From positions 62,001 through 126,000 of the forward strand of contig NZ_VDMA02000024.1 in NCBI RefSeq assembly GCF_006334915.2: a stretch of DNA of 64,000 bases, read 5' to 3'. Below the pieces are notes generated by a model, which was not told the origin of the DNA, did no database searches, and saw nothing but the letters and a program-made list of their open reading frames with translations. Every line of letters begins with the position of its first letter. Positions within the stretch are counted from its first letter, which is position 1. Source of the stretch: Microbispora catharanthi. Lineage in GTDB: Bacteria > Actinomycetota > Actinomycetes > Streptosporangiales > Streptosporangiaceae. Positions 1 to 8,169 of the stretch are shown piece by piece. A program made the translations under genes and the position numbers.

Positions 1-702
1 GGCCGTGCCCATCGGCCCGAACCACAGCGGCCGGGCGCCCCAGGCGGCGAAACCGAGGATCTCCCCGTCGCGCGACGCCCCGTCGCGGAAGGCATAGTGC
101 AGGCCGGTCGCCTGCTCGGCCTCCCAGGCCCACTTGTCGTTCCACTGCTCGCGGACGAAGGCCGCGACCGCTCCGCGATTCCCCGCGGGGGCTGCGGCGA
201 CGGTGACCCCGGCCGCGGCGAGCTTGGCCAGGTCGGCCTCGTGCTCGGCCTCGTCGTAGCGGGCCGGCAGGTCGGCCGTCATGTTCCAGGCCACGCGGTA
301 CTGCTCGTACCCCAGGCTCTCGGCCAGGCAGGCGGCCGGGGTGTAGCGCACGTCGATCCCGGGCCAGGCGTAGCAGGGCGGGTTGCCGGCGAACCTCGCC
401 TCGGCCGCGCCGTGCGCCCGCATCCACTCCTCGGCCGCGCCGACCAGCGCCCGCCCGATCCCTCGGCCCTGGGCGGCGGGGTCCACGGCGATCAGGTCGA
501 TGTGACCGGCGCCGTCCGCGCCGATCGAGGTGAACACCACGCCGTCCCGGTCCGGCGTGGCCAGGGCCGTCCACGCCCGATCCCCCGGCGGGTCGGCCAG
601 CCGCCGTACGACCAGCGCGGCGTCCTCGGCGTCGGCCCACAGCGCGGCGGTGGCCAGGCGCTCCAGCGTCTGGCCCGCCTCGACTGGAAGGATGTCCGTC
701 AC
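1..702 (-). CDS. GNAT-family N-acetyltransferase, 3' end beyond window
   Basis: This is the last visible gene of the oligopeptide importer operon; its GTG start overlaps the TGA of the upstream ATPase (GTGA overlap), so the two are probably translationally coupled. The visible 234 residues begin MTDILPVEAGQ. They contain a GNAT acetyl-CoA-binding signature, IAVDPAAQGRGIGRALVGAA (about residues 71-90), with the canonical Q/R-x-x-G-x-G/A loop. A second, weaker GNAT-like half follows (about residues 160-234, with EQWNDKWAWE), suggesting a two-domain GNAT. The product would transfer acetyl from acetyl-CoA to an amine. Given the NagZ and kinase neighbours the substrate may be an amino sugar or muropeptide, but this is inference. 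The C-terminus lies beyond position 1. Confidence 0.85.
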   Translation of the reverse strand, partial: MTDILPVEAGQTLERLATAALWADAEDAALVVRRLADPPGDRAWTALATPDRDGVVFTSIGADGAGHIDLIAVDPAAQGRGIGRALVGAAEEWMRAHGAAEARFAGNPPCYAWPGIDVRYTPAACLAESLGYEQYRVAWNMTADLPARYDEAEHEADLAKLAAAGVTVAAAPAGNRGAVAAFVREQWNDKWAWEAEQATGLHYAFRDGASRDGEILGFAAWGARPLWFGPMGTA

Positions 703-1718
703 TCGCCCACCCCCACCGGGATCACGCTGCGCCGCTTGGGGTGGAAGCAGGCGTACTCCTGCTCGGTCTCCTGTCCGGGCCCGCCGTCGCGGCCCAGCAC
801 GGGCATCTCGTTCTCGCAGCGCTCGGTGCTGAACGGGCAGCGCCGGGCGAACAGGCAGCCGCCGTCGGGCTCTCCCTCCCGCTGCATCTCCCTCGGCACG
901 ACCCGCTCGGCGCCCGGCCGTTCCAGGCCGTGCAACACCGGAATCGCCGACAGCAGCGACTGCGTGTACGGGTGGACCGGGTCCGCGATGATCTTCTCCG
1001 TGGCGCCCCGCTCGACGACCTGGCCGCGATACAGCACGTACAGCTCGCCGTCGTCGCCGATGTAGCGGGCGGTGGCGATGTCGTGGGTGATGAACAGCAC
1101 GCCCACGCCGAGGCGCTCGCGCAGGTCCTTCAGCAGGGCGAGGATGCCCAGCCGCAGCGACACGTCGATCATCGAGACGGCCTCGTCGGCGACGAGCACC
1201 TCGGGGTCCATGGTGAGCGCACGGGCGATCACCACGCGCTGGCGCATGCCGCCGGACAGCTGGTGGGGGTATCGCGGGAGCACGTAGCCGGGGTCGATGC
1301 CGACCATCGCCAGCAGTTCCGCGGCCCGCCCGTCGACCCACGACCTCGGGCGGCCCGTCTGCCGGGCGCGCAGCCGCAGCGGCGCCTCCAGCGTCTGGTG
1401 GATCGTCCGGGTGGGGTTGAGCGCCGAGTAGGGGTCCTGGTGGATGAGCTGGATGCGGCGGAAGTACGGCTGCCGCCTCCGGTGGCTCAGCGTGGACATC
1501 GGCACGCCGTCGATGACGATCTCGCCGGCGTCGTGGGTCTCCAACCCGGCGACGATCCGGCCGAGGGTGGTCTTGCCGCTGCCCGACTCGCCGATGAACG
1601 AGACGGCGCCGCCCTTGGCGATGGCGAAGTCCACGCCGCGCAGCGCGGGCACCTCCCGGGCGCCGAGCACGCCGCCGCGCTGCTTGAAGATCTTGGTGAT
1701 CCCGGTTCCCGTGATCAC
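699..1718 (-). CDS. Oligopeptide ABC transporter ATP-binding protein (OppF/DppF type)
   Basis: This is the second cytoplasmic ATPase of a peptide/nickel-type importer, 339 aa. The GTG start (VITGTGITKIFKQRGG) overlaps the stop of the preceding ATPase; longer upstream readings would run deep into that gene. Visible motifs are Walker A (GESGSGKT), signature LSGGMRQR, and a Walker B segment reading VLVADEAVSMIDVS, where most OppF proteins have [10 protein letters not shown]; the catalytic Asp-Glu pair is kept. The oligopeptide C-terminal cysteine-rich tail is present (CLFARRCPFSTERCENE), as in OppD/F proteins that bind a 4Fe-4S cluster. It would power import with the paired ATPase and the two permeases upstream. 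The cargo is probably cell-wall peptides or muropeptides, inferred from context. Confidence 0.92.
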   Translation of the reverse strand: MITGTGITKIFKQRGGVLGAREVPALRGVDFAIAKGGAVSFIGESGSGKTTLGRIVAGLETHDAGEIVIDGVPMSTLSHRRRQPYFRRIQLIHQDPYSALNPTRTIHQTLEAPLRLRARQTGRPRSWVDGRAAELLAMVGIDPGYVLPRYPHQLSGGMRQRVVIARALTMDPEVLVADEAVSMIDVSLRLGILALLKDLRERLGVGVLFITHDIATARYIGDDGELYVLYRGQVVERGATEKIIADPVHPYTQSLLSAIPVLHGLERPGAERVVPREMQREGEPDGGCLFARRCPFSTERCENEMPVLGRDGGPGQETEQEYACFHPKRRSVIPVGVGE

Positions 1719-2758
1719 ACGAACTCCTTCCGCTTGACCAGGGTGAGGTGGCGGTCGGTGGCGTGGCAGGCGACGGTGCGGCCGTCCCGGTTGACGGACA
1801 TGGGCTCGTCGGTCTCGCACACCTCCATGCGCCGCTCGCAGCGCTCGCGGAACACGCAGCCCTGCTTGGGCAGCGTCCCGAGCGTCGGCGGGCGTCCCGG
1901 CAGCGCCCGGGCCAGCGACAGGTCGCCGGACAGACGCGGGATCGCCCTGATCAGGCCCTGGGTGTACGGGTGCCAGGCGTCCCCGAGCACCTCGGTCACC
2001 GGGCCGTGCTCGACCACCCGGCCGCCGTACATGACGGCGAGGCTGTCGGCGACCTCGGCGACCGCGCCGACGTCGTGGGTGATGACGAGCGTGGTGAGCG
2101 CCCGCTCCTCGTGGACCTCGCGGATGATCCGCAGGATCGTGGCCTGCGTGATCATGTCGAGGGCGGTGGTCGGCTCGTCCAGAACGACGACCTTGGCGTT
2201 CAGGACGAGCGCGAGCATGATGCCGACCCGCTGGCGCATGCCGCCGGACAGCTCGTGCTGGTAGGAGTCGAGCACCCGGGCGCCGTCCATGCCCATGCGG
2301 GCCAGCAGGTCCTTGGCGTCGCGCACCAGGCCCCGCAGGTCCTCCACGTCGTGGGAGCGGCCGAGGTCGAGCAGCTGCTTGCCGATGGTCTTGAGCGGGT
2401 TCAGCGAGTTCTGCGCGGCCTGGAAGACGTACCCGACCTGGCGGCCGCGGGCGCGGCGCAGGTCCTCGCCCCGCAGCGTCAGCACGTCGCCGAGGCCGTC
2501 GATCTCGACGCTGCCCGCCGCGATCCTGCCGGGCGGCTGCACCGCGTTGAGCAGGGACAGCGCGAGCGTCGACTTGCCCGAACCCGACTCGCCGACGACG
2601 CCGGTGATCGTGCCGGGGGCGAGGGTGAGGTCGACGCCGCGTACGGCGGGCAGCTCGCCCGCGGGCGTCTTGTAGACGACCGTGAGGTCCCGGATCGCGA
2701 CCCCCGGTGCTTCCATGTCACGTGCTGCCATGTCACGTGCGGCCGTGTGAGCGGTCAT
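1715..2758 (-). CDS. Oligopeptide ABC transporter ATP-binding protein (OppD/DppD type)
   Basis: This is the first ATPase of the importer, 347 aa, starting at ATG 2758 (MTAHTAARDM), five bases after the permease stop. Motifs include Walker A GESGSGKS, Q-loop VFQAAQNSLNP, signature LSGGMRQR and Walker B VVVLDEPTTALD. The oligopeptide tail CVFRERCERRMEVC carries the cysteines typical of OppD/F. The extreme N-terminus is encoded by a short direct repeat (ARDM twice, DNA about 2714-2740), so the true start could lie slightly later without affecting the domain. It forms the ATPase heterodimer with the next gene and sits in a run of five genes overlapping or nearly touching, indicating one transcript. 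Confidence 0.93.
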   Translation of the reverse strand: MTAHTAARDMAARDMEAPGVAIRDLTVVYKTPAGELPAVRGVDLTLAPGTITGVVGESGSGKSTLALSLLNAVQPPGRIAAGSVEIDGLGDVLTLRGEDLRRARGRQVGYVFQAAQNSLNPLKTIGKQLLDLGRSHDVEDLRGLVRDAKDLLARMGMDGARVLDSYQHELSGGMRQRVGIMLALVLNAKVVVLDEPTTALDMITQATILRIIREVHEERALTTLVITHDVGAVAEVADSLAVMYGGRVVEHGPVTEVLGDAWHPYTQGLIRAIPRLSGDLSLARALPGRPPTLGTLPKQGCVFRERCERRMEVCETDEPMSVNRDGRTVACHATDRHLTLVKRKEFV

Positions 2759-2763
2759 AGGGG

Positions 2764-3696
2764 CTACTCCTCCCGCAGGCGGGGATTGAAGATCTCGTCC
2801 ATCGCGTCCACGATCAGCACGATGCCCAGGGTGAGCAACAGGATCGCGATCAGCGGGGCCAGCAGGTACGGCAGCGCGGCGGGAGTGGTGAGCGCCCCGC
2901 CGTTGAACACCGCGAGGTTCAGCATCACGCCCCAGTTGTTCGACTCGAACGGCAGCACGCCGAGGAAGAACAGGCCGACCTGGGCGTACACGGCGCCGGT
3001 GACGGCGATGAGCATGTTCATCGCGATGTAGGGCGCCATGCTCGGCAGCAGCTCGCGGCCGATGATGTGCCGGGTGGGCAGGCCGAGGCCGCGGGCGGCC
3101 TCGATGAAGCCGCGCTCGCGCAGCGACAGCGTCTGCGACCGCACGGCGCGGGCGATGCCGCCCCAGCCGAGCACCCCGAGCACCAGGCCCATCTCCAGCG
3201 GGCTCTCGAACTTCCACACCGTGGACAGCACGAGCAGCAGCGGCAGGCCGGGGATCGCGAGGTTCATGTCGGTCAGCCGCATCAGCAGCGTGTCCCACCG
3301 GCCGCGGTGGAAGCCCGCGACCAGCCCGATGAGCGTGCCGAGCGCGACCGTGATGACGGCGGTGGCCAGGCCGGTGAGCAGCACGTAGCGCGCGCCGGTG
3401 ACGACGAGCGCGAGCACGTCGGTGCCCTCGAAGTCGGTGCCGAAGGGGTGGGCCAGGCTCGGCGGCGCGTACAGCGCGTTGTCGTCGCGCGGCAGCTGCG
3501 CGGGGTAGAGCAGCGGCCCGGCCAGGCCCATGACGGCGAACAGGGCGACGATGACCACCCCGGCCATGCGGCTGGGCTTGCGCCGTAGCACCCGCCATAC
3601 CCCGCGCCAGAAGTTGCGCCGCAGCGTGGCCCGCGTTGTCCCGGCCGGCGCGGCCTCGGGGCTGATCGCCCCCTCCGGGTTGACGATGACGGTCAT
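2764..3696 (-). CDS. Oligopeptide ABC transporter permease (DppC type)
   Basis: This inner-membrane permease has 310 aa and starts at ATG 3696, overlapping the preceding permease stop by four bases (ATGA). It begins with a cytoplasmic N-terminal stretch, then a first membrane segment (MAGVVIVALFAVMGLAGPLL). The OppC-type periplasmic signature HPFGTDFEGTDVLALVV follows, then the five-helix BPD_transp_1 core with the EAA-like loop EAARGLGLPTRHIIGRELLP. The C-terminus ends DEIFNPRLREE, typical of DppC proteins. It pairs with the DppB-type permease upstream to form the translocation channel. Length is normal for the family (about 290-320 aa). Confidence 0.93.
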   Translation of the reverse strand: MTVIVNPEGAISPEAAPAGTTRATLRRNFWRGVWRVLRRKPSRMAGVVIVALFAVMGLAGPLLYPAQLPRDDNALYAPPSLAHPFGTDFEGTDVLALVVTGARYVLLTGLATAVITVALGTLIGLVAGFHRGRWDTLLMRLTDMNLAIPGLPLLLVLSTVWKFESPLEMGLVLGVLGWGGIARAVRSQTLSLRERGFIEAARGLGLPTRHIIGRELLPSMAPYIAMNMLIAVTGAVYAQVGLFFLGVLPFESNNWGVMLNLAVFNGGALTTPAALPYLLAPLIAILLLTLGIVLIVDAMDEIFNPRLREE

Positions 3697-4727
3697 GCCG
3701 CGCCTCCGCTCCTGACCCGCGGGTCGATCACCGTGTACAGCAGGTCGGCGGCGATGTTGGCGACGACGATGCCCACCGTGATCACGAGGAACGTGCCGCC
3801 CATCAGCGCGTAGTCGCGGCTGCTGATGCTGTTGACGAGCAGCAGGCCGAGGCCCGGGTAGTTGAAGATCTCCTCGATGAAGATCGAGCCGCCGAACAGC
3901 ATGCCGACCGACAGGGCGAGGATCGTGAACAGCGGCAGGATCGCGTTGCGCGCGAGATACCGGAACACGAAGCCGCGCCGCAGGCCGCGCAGCTCGGCCG
4001 CGAGGATGAAGTCGTCGCCGAGCACGGCGACCACGTTCGACTTCATCGCGAGGATCCACCCGCCGTAGCTGGCCAGCGTGTACGTGACGACCGGCAGCAC
4101 GGCGTGGTGCACCAGCGAGCCGATGTAGCCGGCGTTGAAGCCGGGGACGAACTCGACGTCCACCGGCCCGCCCGACGGCATGATCGGCCAGAGCGTGGCG
4201 AAGACCGCGGTGAGCAGCAGGCCGATGACGTACACCGGCACGCCGTGCAGCAGCGAGCCGGACAGCGCGAGCGCGTCGCCCAGCTTGCCCGACCGCTTGA
4301 TCGCGGCGTAGACGCCCATGGTGACGCCGAGCAGGAAGCTCAGCAGCGTGCCGGCGAGGACCGGCAGCACGGTCCACCGGGCCGCGTGCCCGATGAGCGT
4401 GGTCACCTCCACGCCGGGCGTGCTGAGCGAACGCCCGAGGTCGAGGTGGAGCAGCGAGCCCATGTAGCCGACGTACTGCTGCCACAGGTTGCCGGTGGGC
4501 AGGAAGCCGTACAGGACGGCGGTGGCCCGCTCGGCCTGCTCGGGCGACATGCCCTTCTGGATCAGGCTCTCGTACTGCCCGAGCACGGGGTTGCCGGGGA
4601 TCTCCCGGATGATGACGAAGCTGATCGTGGCGACGACCCAGATCATCGCCAGGCCGCGGACCAGGTGGCCGCCGATCTTCCTGGCGATGGCGCCCAGCCG
4701 GGGACGCCCCGGAACGGCGTGCGTCAT
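3693..4727 (-). CDS. Oligopeptide ABC transporter permease (DppB type)
   Basis: This inner-membrane permease has 344 aa. I chose ATG 4727 (MTHAVPGRPRLG) because it overlaps the substrate-binding protein stop by four bases; an in-frame upstream start would overlap that gene by nearly 50 bases. It shows the OppB pattern: N-terminal helix VVATISFVIIREIPGNPV, a long periplasmic loop, then the transport core with an EAA-like loop (AAELRGLRRGFVFRYLARNA) and C-terminus LLYTVIDPRVR, which is near-diagnostic of DppB proteins. It acts with the DppC-type partner and the two ATPases downstream. Confidence 0.93.
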   Translation of the reverse strand: MTHAVPGRPRLGAIARKIGGHLVRGLAMIWVVATISFVIIREIPGNPVLGQYESLIQKGMSPEQAERATAVLYGFLPTGNLWQQYVGYMGSLLHLDLGRSLSTPGVEVTTLIGHAARWTVLPVLAGTLLSFLLGVTMGVYAAIKRSGKLGDALALSGSLLHGVPVYVIGLLLTAVFATLWPIMPSGGPVDVEFVPGFNAGYIGSLVHHAVLPVVTYTLASYGGWILAMKSNVVAVLGDDFILAAELRGLRRGFVFRYLARNAILPLFTILALSVGMLFGGSIFIEEIFNYPGLGLLLVNSISSRDYALMGGTFLVITVGIVVANIAADLLYTVIDPRVRSGGAA

Positions 4728-6544
4728 GCCTGCCCCTTCTCCGCTTTCCTGATCATCCCGAGCTGCATCCACACCCCGGACGACAGCCGCAGGGACTCGT
4801 CGTCGTCGGGCGGGAACGCGGTGTACCGGGAGGTGTTCACGAACTGGGTGTTCACGTAGTCCCAGAGCTGGACGACCGGAAGCTGCTCGTTGGCGACCTT
4901 GGCCAGGACGCCGACGATGCGCCGCTGCTCGTCGTGGGACGCGAAGTTCAGCGTGCTGGTCAGCTCGCCCGGGTCGACCGTGCCGGCGGCGCCGGCGTCG
5001 ACCTTCTCCGGGCCGCCCATCCAGTTGCCCTCGGTGCCCGGCGCGACGTGCCGCAGCCTGCCGCCGAACATCTGCCAGCCGTTCGCCTGGCCGAACAGCC
5101 GCTGGAAGATGTTGTACGGCGAGGGGCCGAGGCCGATCAGCCAGAACCCGAGGTCGTACTTGCCGTCGGCCAGCTCACCGAGATAGAGCGTGTAGTCGGC
5201 GGCGGTGACCACGCTCGCGTCGATGCCGTGGTCGCTGAGCTGGCTGCTGATCGACTTGGCCGCGGCGACCCAGTCGGAGAACGACGCGGGCACGTGGATG
5301 CGGACCTTCCACGGGCTGCCGTCCGGCAGGGCCCAGTGGCCGCCCCGCTTGGTCATGCCGGCCGCCTTCAGCTCGGCGTCGGCCTTGCCGGGGTTCACGC
5401 GGTACTGCTCAAGGGTGTCGAACGCGTCGCCCAGCCAGGCCCGGGCCGCCTTGGCGTGGATGCCCGAGGTGGTGGCGGCGGGCGTGCCGCCCTCCGGGGA
5501 GGCGATCTTCGTGACCTGGGCGCGGTCGATCAGGTAGGCAATCGCCCGCCGCACGTGCACGTTGTCGTACGGCTTGCGCGACTGGTTGAACGCGAGGGAG
5601 ACCGCCACGGGCGAGTAGCCCTTGACCACCTCGCTGCCCTTCGCGTCGCGGATCCGGTTCATGACGGCGGTGGGCACGGAGGTGAAGGGGGCGTTGTCCA
5701 GCCGGCCGGCGATCAGGTAGTTCCAGATCTGCTCGTTGCCGGTGTAGTTCAGGATCTTCACCTTGTCCGGCGCGATGTTCTGCCGGGCGTAGAAGTAGGG
5801 GTTGCGCTTGAGCAGCGCCGCGCCCGGGTTCACCCGCTCCAGCACGAACGGCCCGGCGGACACGTCGTGACCGGGGTTGAAGGCGATGACCTTCTCCGCC
5901 AGCCCGGTGATCTGGCTCTTCGCCTTCTCGGCCGACGCGCCCTGGCCGTGCTGGGCGACCTTGAGCGTCTGCCAGAAGTCCGCGGGCAGCAGCTTCCCGA
6001 AGACGTGCGCGGGCACGACCACGGTCGACAGCAGGTTGGCGAGGAACGTCGAGCTGCGGTTGGCGCCCTGCGTCACCCTCATCGTCGTGGGGTCGACGAC
6101 CTGGATGTCGGCGGCGGCGCCCGCCGCCTTCGGGTCCAGCGCGTACGCCGTGCCGCCCTGGGTGTAGGCGAGACCGATCGAGACACGCACGTCCTCGCTG
6201 GTCACCGGCGTGCCGTCGGACCACTTGGCGTTCGGCTGCAGGTGGATCACGACCTCCGACCGGTCCGGGGACATGCTCCAGCTCTTGGCGATGGCCGGGT
6301 AGAACTGGTTGGGATCGGTGGGGTCGTTCTTGGGCCACGCCAGCGCCATGCCGTTGTATCCCGAGAAGACCGATCCGACGGGGTTGAACGGGTTGATCGG
6401 CGCGCTCGCGTTGATCTGCTTGCTGCCGTCGATCGTGGTGTACACGCCGCCGCCCTGCTGGGCGGTGTCCGTCGTCCCGGTAGTGCCGCAGGCGGTGGCT
6501 GTGACGATCGACGCCAGAGCCACGATCGCCGCGAGTCGCTTCAT
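4724..6544 (-). CDS. Peptide ABC transporter substrate-binding lipoprotein (SBP_bac_5)
   Basis: This extracytoplasmic solute-binding lipoprotein has 606 aa, longer than typical DppA/OppA (about 540). The signal peptide MKRLAAIVALASIVTATAC ends in a lipobox with Cys19, so it is probably lipid-anchored. SBP_bac_5 features include the early segment NPFNPVGSVFSGYNGMALAW, WSDGTPVTSEDVRVSI (the conserved W-x-D-G-x-P-x-T-A/S-x-D-V motif, about residues 107-122), and YDNVHVRRAIAYLIDR (the conserved V-R-x-A-x-x-x-x-I-D-R helix). The start has a good AGGAG site. It is the first gene of the importer operon and follows a clear promoter. It would deliver oligopeptides, possibly cell-wall peptides or muropeptides, to the permeases. 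Confidence 0.93.
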   Translation of the reverse strand: MKRLAAIVALASIVTATACGTTGTTDTAQQGGGVYTTIDGSKQINASAPINPFNPVGSVFSGYNGMALAWPKNDPTDPNQFYPAIAKSWSMSPDRSEVVIHLQPNAKWSDGTPVTSEDVRVSIGLAYTQGGTAYALDPKAAGAAADIQVVDPTTMRVTQGANRSSTFLANLLSTVVVPAHVFGKLLPADFWQTLKVAQHGQGASAEKAKSQITGLAEKVIAFNPGHDVSAGPFVLERVNPGAALLKRNPYFYARQNIAPDKVKILNYTGNEQIWNYLIAGRLDNAPFTSVPTAVMNRIRDAKGSEVVKGYSPVAVSLAFNQSRKPYDNVHVRRAIAYLIDRAQVTKIASPEGGTPAATTSGIHAKAARAWLGDAFDTLEQYRVNPGKADAELKAAGMTKRGGHWALPDGSPWKVRIHVPASFSDWVAAAKSISSQLSDHGIDASVVTAADYTLYLGELADGKYDLGFWLIGLGPSPYNIFQRLFGQANGWQMFGGRLRHVAPGTEGNWMGGPEKVDAGAAGTVDPGELTSTLNFASHDEQRRIVGVLAKVANEQLPVVQLWDYVNTQFVNTSRYTAFPPDDDESLRLSSGVWMQLGMIRKAEKGQA

Positions 6545-6572
6545 GGGCTGCTCCTGGTTCCCGATTGCCTGG

Positions 6573-6644
6573 ACAATACGGGCGCGCTCGCGATGCCGTC
6601 AATTTTTTCCACGGGCAGAGGTGGTGATGGAGTTAATTTTTACC
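6573..6644 (-). promoter_or_regulatory. Promoter of the peptide-importer operon with AT-rich repeats
   Basis: On the minus strand there is a strong housekeeping-type promoter: -35 TTGACG (6597-6602), 18-bp spacer, -10 TATTGT (6573-6578), about 30 bases before the lipoprotein start. Two AT-rich direct repeats stand out in this GC-rich DNA: GGTAAAAATTAACTCC (6629-6644) and TGGAAAAAATTGACGG, which overlaps the -35 box. The matching A-tracts are 34 bp apart, about three helical turns. They could be repressor sites or UP-element-like stretches; no regulator gene is visible next to them. Confidence 0.7.
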
Positions 6645-6693
6645 GTAGCCCGCTACCTGCGAAGACGTATCACGCGAGGGGTCGGCGGACCGG

Positions 6694-8169
6694 TCAGACG
6701 CCGCCGGTGAGCCAGCGGGCCGCCGCCCGCGCGGAGGCCGTGGAGTTGCCGTGGGTGGTGAGGTACAACCGCCCGGCGGGCGGCCCCGGCACCCCCGTCT
6801 CGACCACGACCGCGTCCGGGCGGGCCCGCAGCGCCTCGTCCAGAAGCCGCCGCATCCAGGCGTGCCGTACGGCGTCGTGGACCGCGATGACGAGCGGGCG
6901 CCCCGCCTCGCTCAGATCCGGCAGGTGCCCGTCGTCGTCCACTTCGGCCGTTACCGTCCCGGGCAGGATCTCCTCGATCGCCTGACCGAGTTTCAGCGGG
7001 GTCGCGCGGCCGACGGCCTGGCTGGGCCGCGCCGCCAGGTGCACCACCAGCGGCGCCTTCGTCAGCGGCGCCGCCTGCTCCGCCGGGGTCGCGCGCAGGG
7101 CGGCCGTCGCCGCCGCCAGGCCGAGGCCCTCGTCGGCGTCGCGGGCCACCGCGGCCCTGGCCTCGGCCCGCGCGTCGTACCACGCGGCCAGGTCCCGCAC
7201 CCGGCCCGCCGCCTCGGCCAGGCGCTCCTCCGCCAGCCGTCCCTCGCGGACCGCGCCGCTGATCGCGTCGCGCAGCGCGTAGACGCTCTCCCCCCTGGCC
7301 GATGACACGCCGACGCAGATCGCGTCGGCCCCGGCGGCCAGCGCGCGGACCGCGATCTCGCCCGGCTCGTGCAGGGCGGCGACCGCGCGCATCTCGATCG
7401 CGTCGGTCACCACGAGCCCGTCGAACCCCAGCTCTTCGCGCAGCAGGCCGGTCAGCACCGCACGGCTCAGCGTAGCGGGGAGCGCGTCGACGGCGGGGAC
7501 GAGCAGGTGACCGCACATCACGGCGCGCACGCCCGCCGCGATGGCGGCCCGGAACGGCGGCAGGTCGCGCCGCTCTATCACCTCGCGGGAGGCCCGTACG
7601 GCGGGCAGTGCCAGGTGGGAGTCGGTCACGGTGTCCCCGTGGCCGGGGAAGTGCTTGGCGCAGGCGGCCACCCCCGCGCTCTGCAGCCCCTCGATCCACG
7701 CGGCGCCGTGGCGGCCGACCTCCTCGGGGTCGGAGCCGAAGGAACGCACGCCGATGACGGGGTTGCGGGGGTCGGCGTTGACGTCCACCACGGGGGCGTA
7801 GTCGAGGGTGACGCCGGCGGCGGCGACCATCCGGCCGATCTGCCGCGCCACCCGGCGGGTCAGCGACTCGTCACCGGCGACGCCCAGCGCCAGGTTGCCC
7901 GGCCAAGAGCTGCCGGTGGCGGCCTCCAGCCGGGTGACGGCGCCGCCCTCCTCGTCCACGGCGACGACCACGTCCGGCCGTTCCCGGCGCAGCTCGGCGA
8001 CCAGGGCGGCGGTCCTGTCGAGACCGGCGACGTTGCGGGCGAACAGGACCACGCCGCCCAGGCCCTCGCCGAGCGCCCGCCGCAGCCAGGCGGGCGGCTC
8101 CGTGCCCTCGAAACCGGGCTGGAGCACGGCCATCGCCATCCGGTCCAGCTCGCCGCCGCTCAGCCCCAT
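6694..8169 (-). CDS. nagZ: Beta-N-acetylglucosaminidase NagZ (GH3)
   Basis: This is a cytoplasmic (no signal peptide) GH3 beta-N-acetylhexosaminidase, 491 aa. The NagZ catalytic loop KHFPGHGDT plus DSH lies at about residues 172-185; its His serves as the acid/base in the Asp-His dyad. The nucleophile Asp is about residue 256 in LVVTDAIEM. The enzyme removes non-reducing GlcNAc from GlcNAc-anhydroMurNAc or GlcNAc-MurNAc(-peptides). A C-terminal extension of about 150 residues beyond the catalytic TIM barrel is longer than in E. coli NagZ (about 340 aa) and resembles the two-domain Gram-positive form. The start overlaps the kinase stop by ten bases, so kinase and NagZ form one operon. Secretion cannot be excluded but no signal is seen. 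Confidence 0.92.
   Translation of the reverse strand: MGLSGGELDRMAMAVLQPGFEGTEPPAWLRRALGEGLGGVVLFARNVAGLDRTAALVAELRRERPDVVVAVDEEGGAVTRLEAATGSSWPGNLALGVAGDESLTRRVARQIGRMVAAAGVTLDYAPVVDVNADPRNPVIGVRSFGSDPEEVGRHGAAWIEGLQSAGVAACAKHFPGHGDTVTDSHLALPAVRASREVIERRDLPPFRAAIAAGVRAVMCGHLLVPAVDALPATLSRAVLTGLLREELGFDGLVVTDAIEMRAVAALHEPGEIAVRALAAGADAICVGVSSARGESVYALRDAISGAVREGRLAEERLAEAAGRVRDLAAWYDARAEARAAVARDADEGLGLAAATAALRATPAEQAAPLTKAPLVVHLAARPSQAVGRATPLKLGQAIEEILPGTVTAEVDDDGHLPDLSEAGRPLVIAVHDAVRHAWMRRLLDEALRARPDAVVVETGVPGPPAGRLYLTTHGNSTASARAAARWLTGGV

Noticed and set aside
741-2264. Long plus-strand open frame of 507 codons
   Set aside because: It runs antisense to both importer ATPases, is rich in Arg/Gly/His, and shows no motif. 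It is a GC-driven shadow frame.
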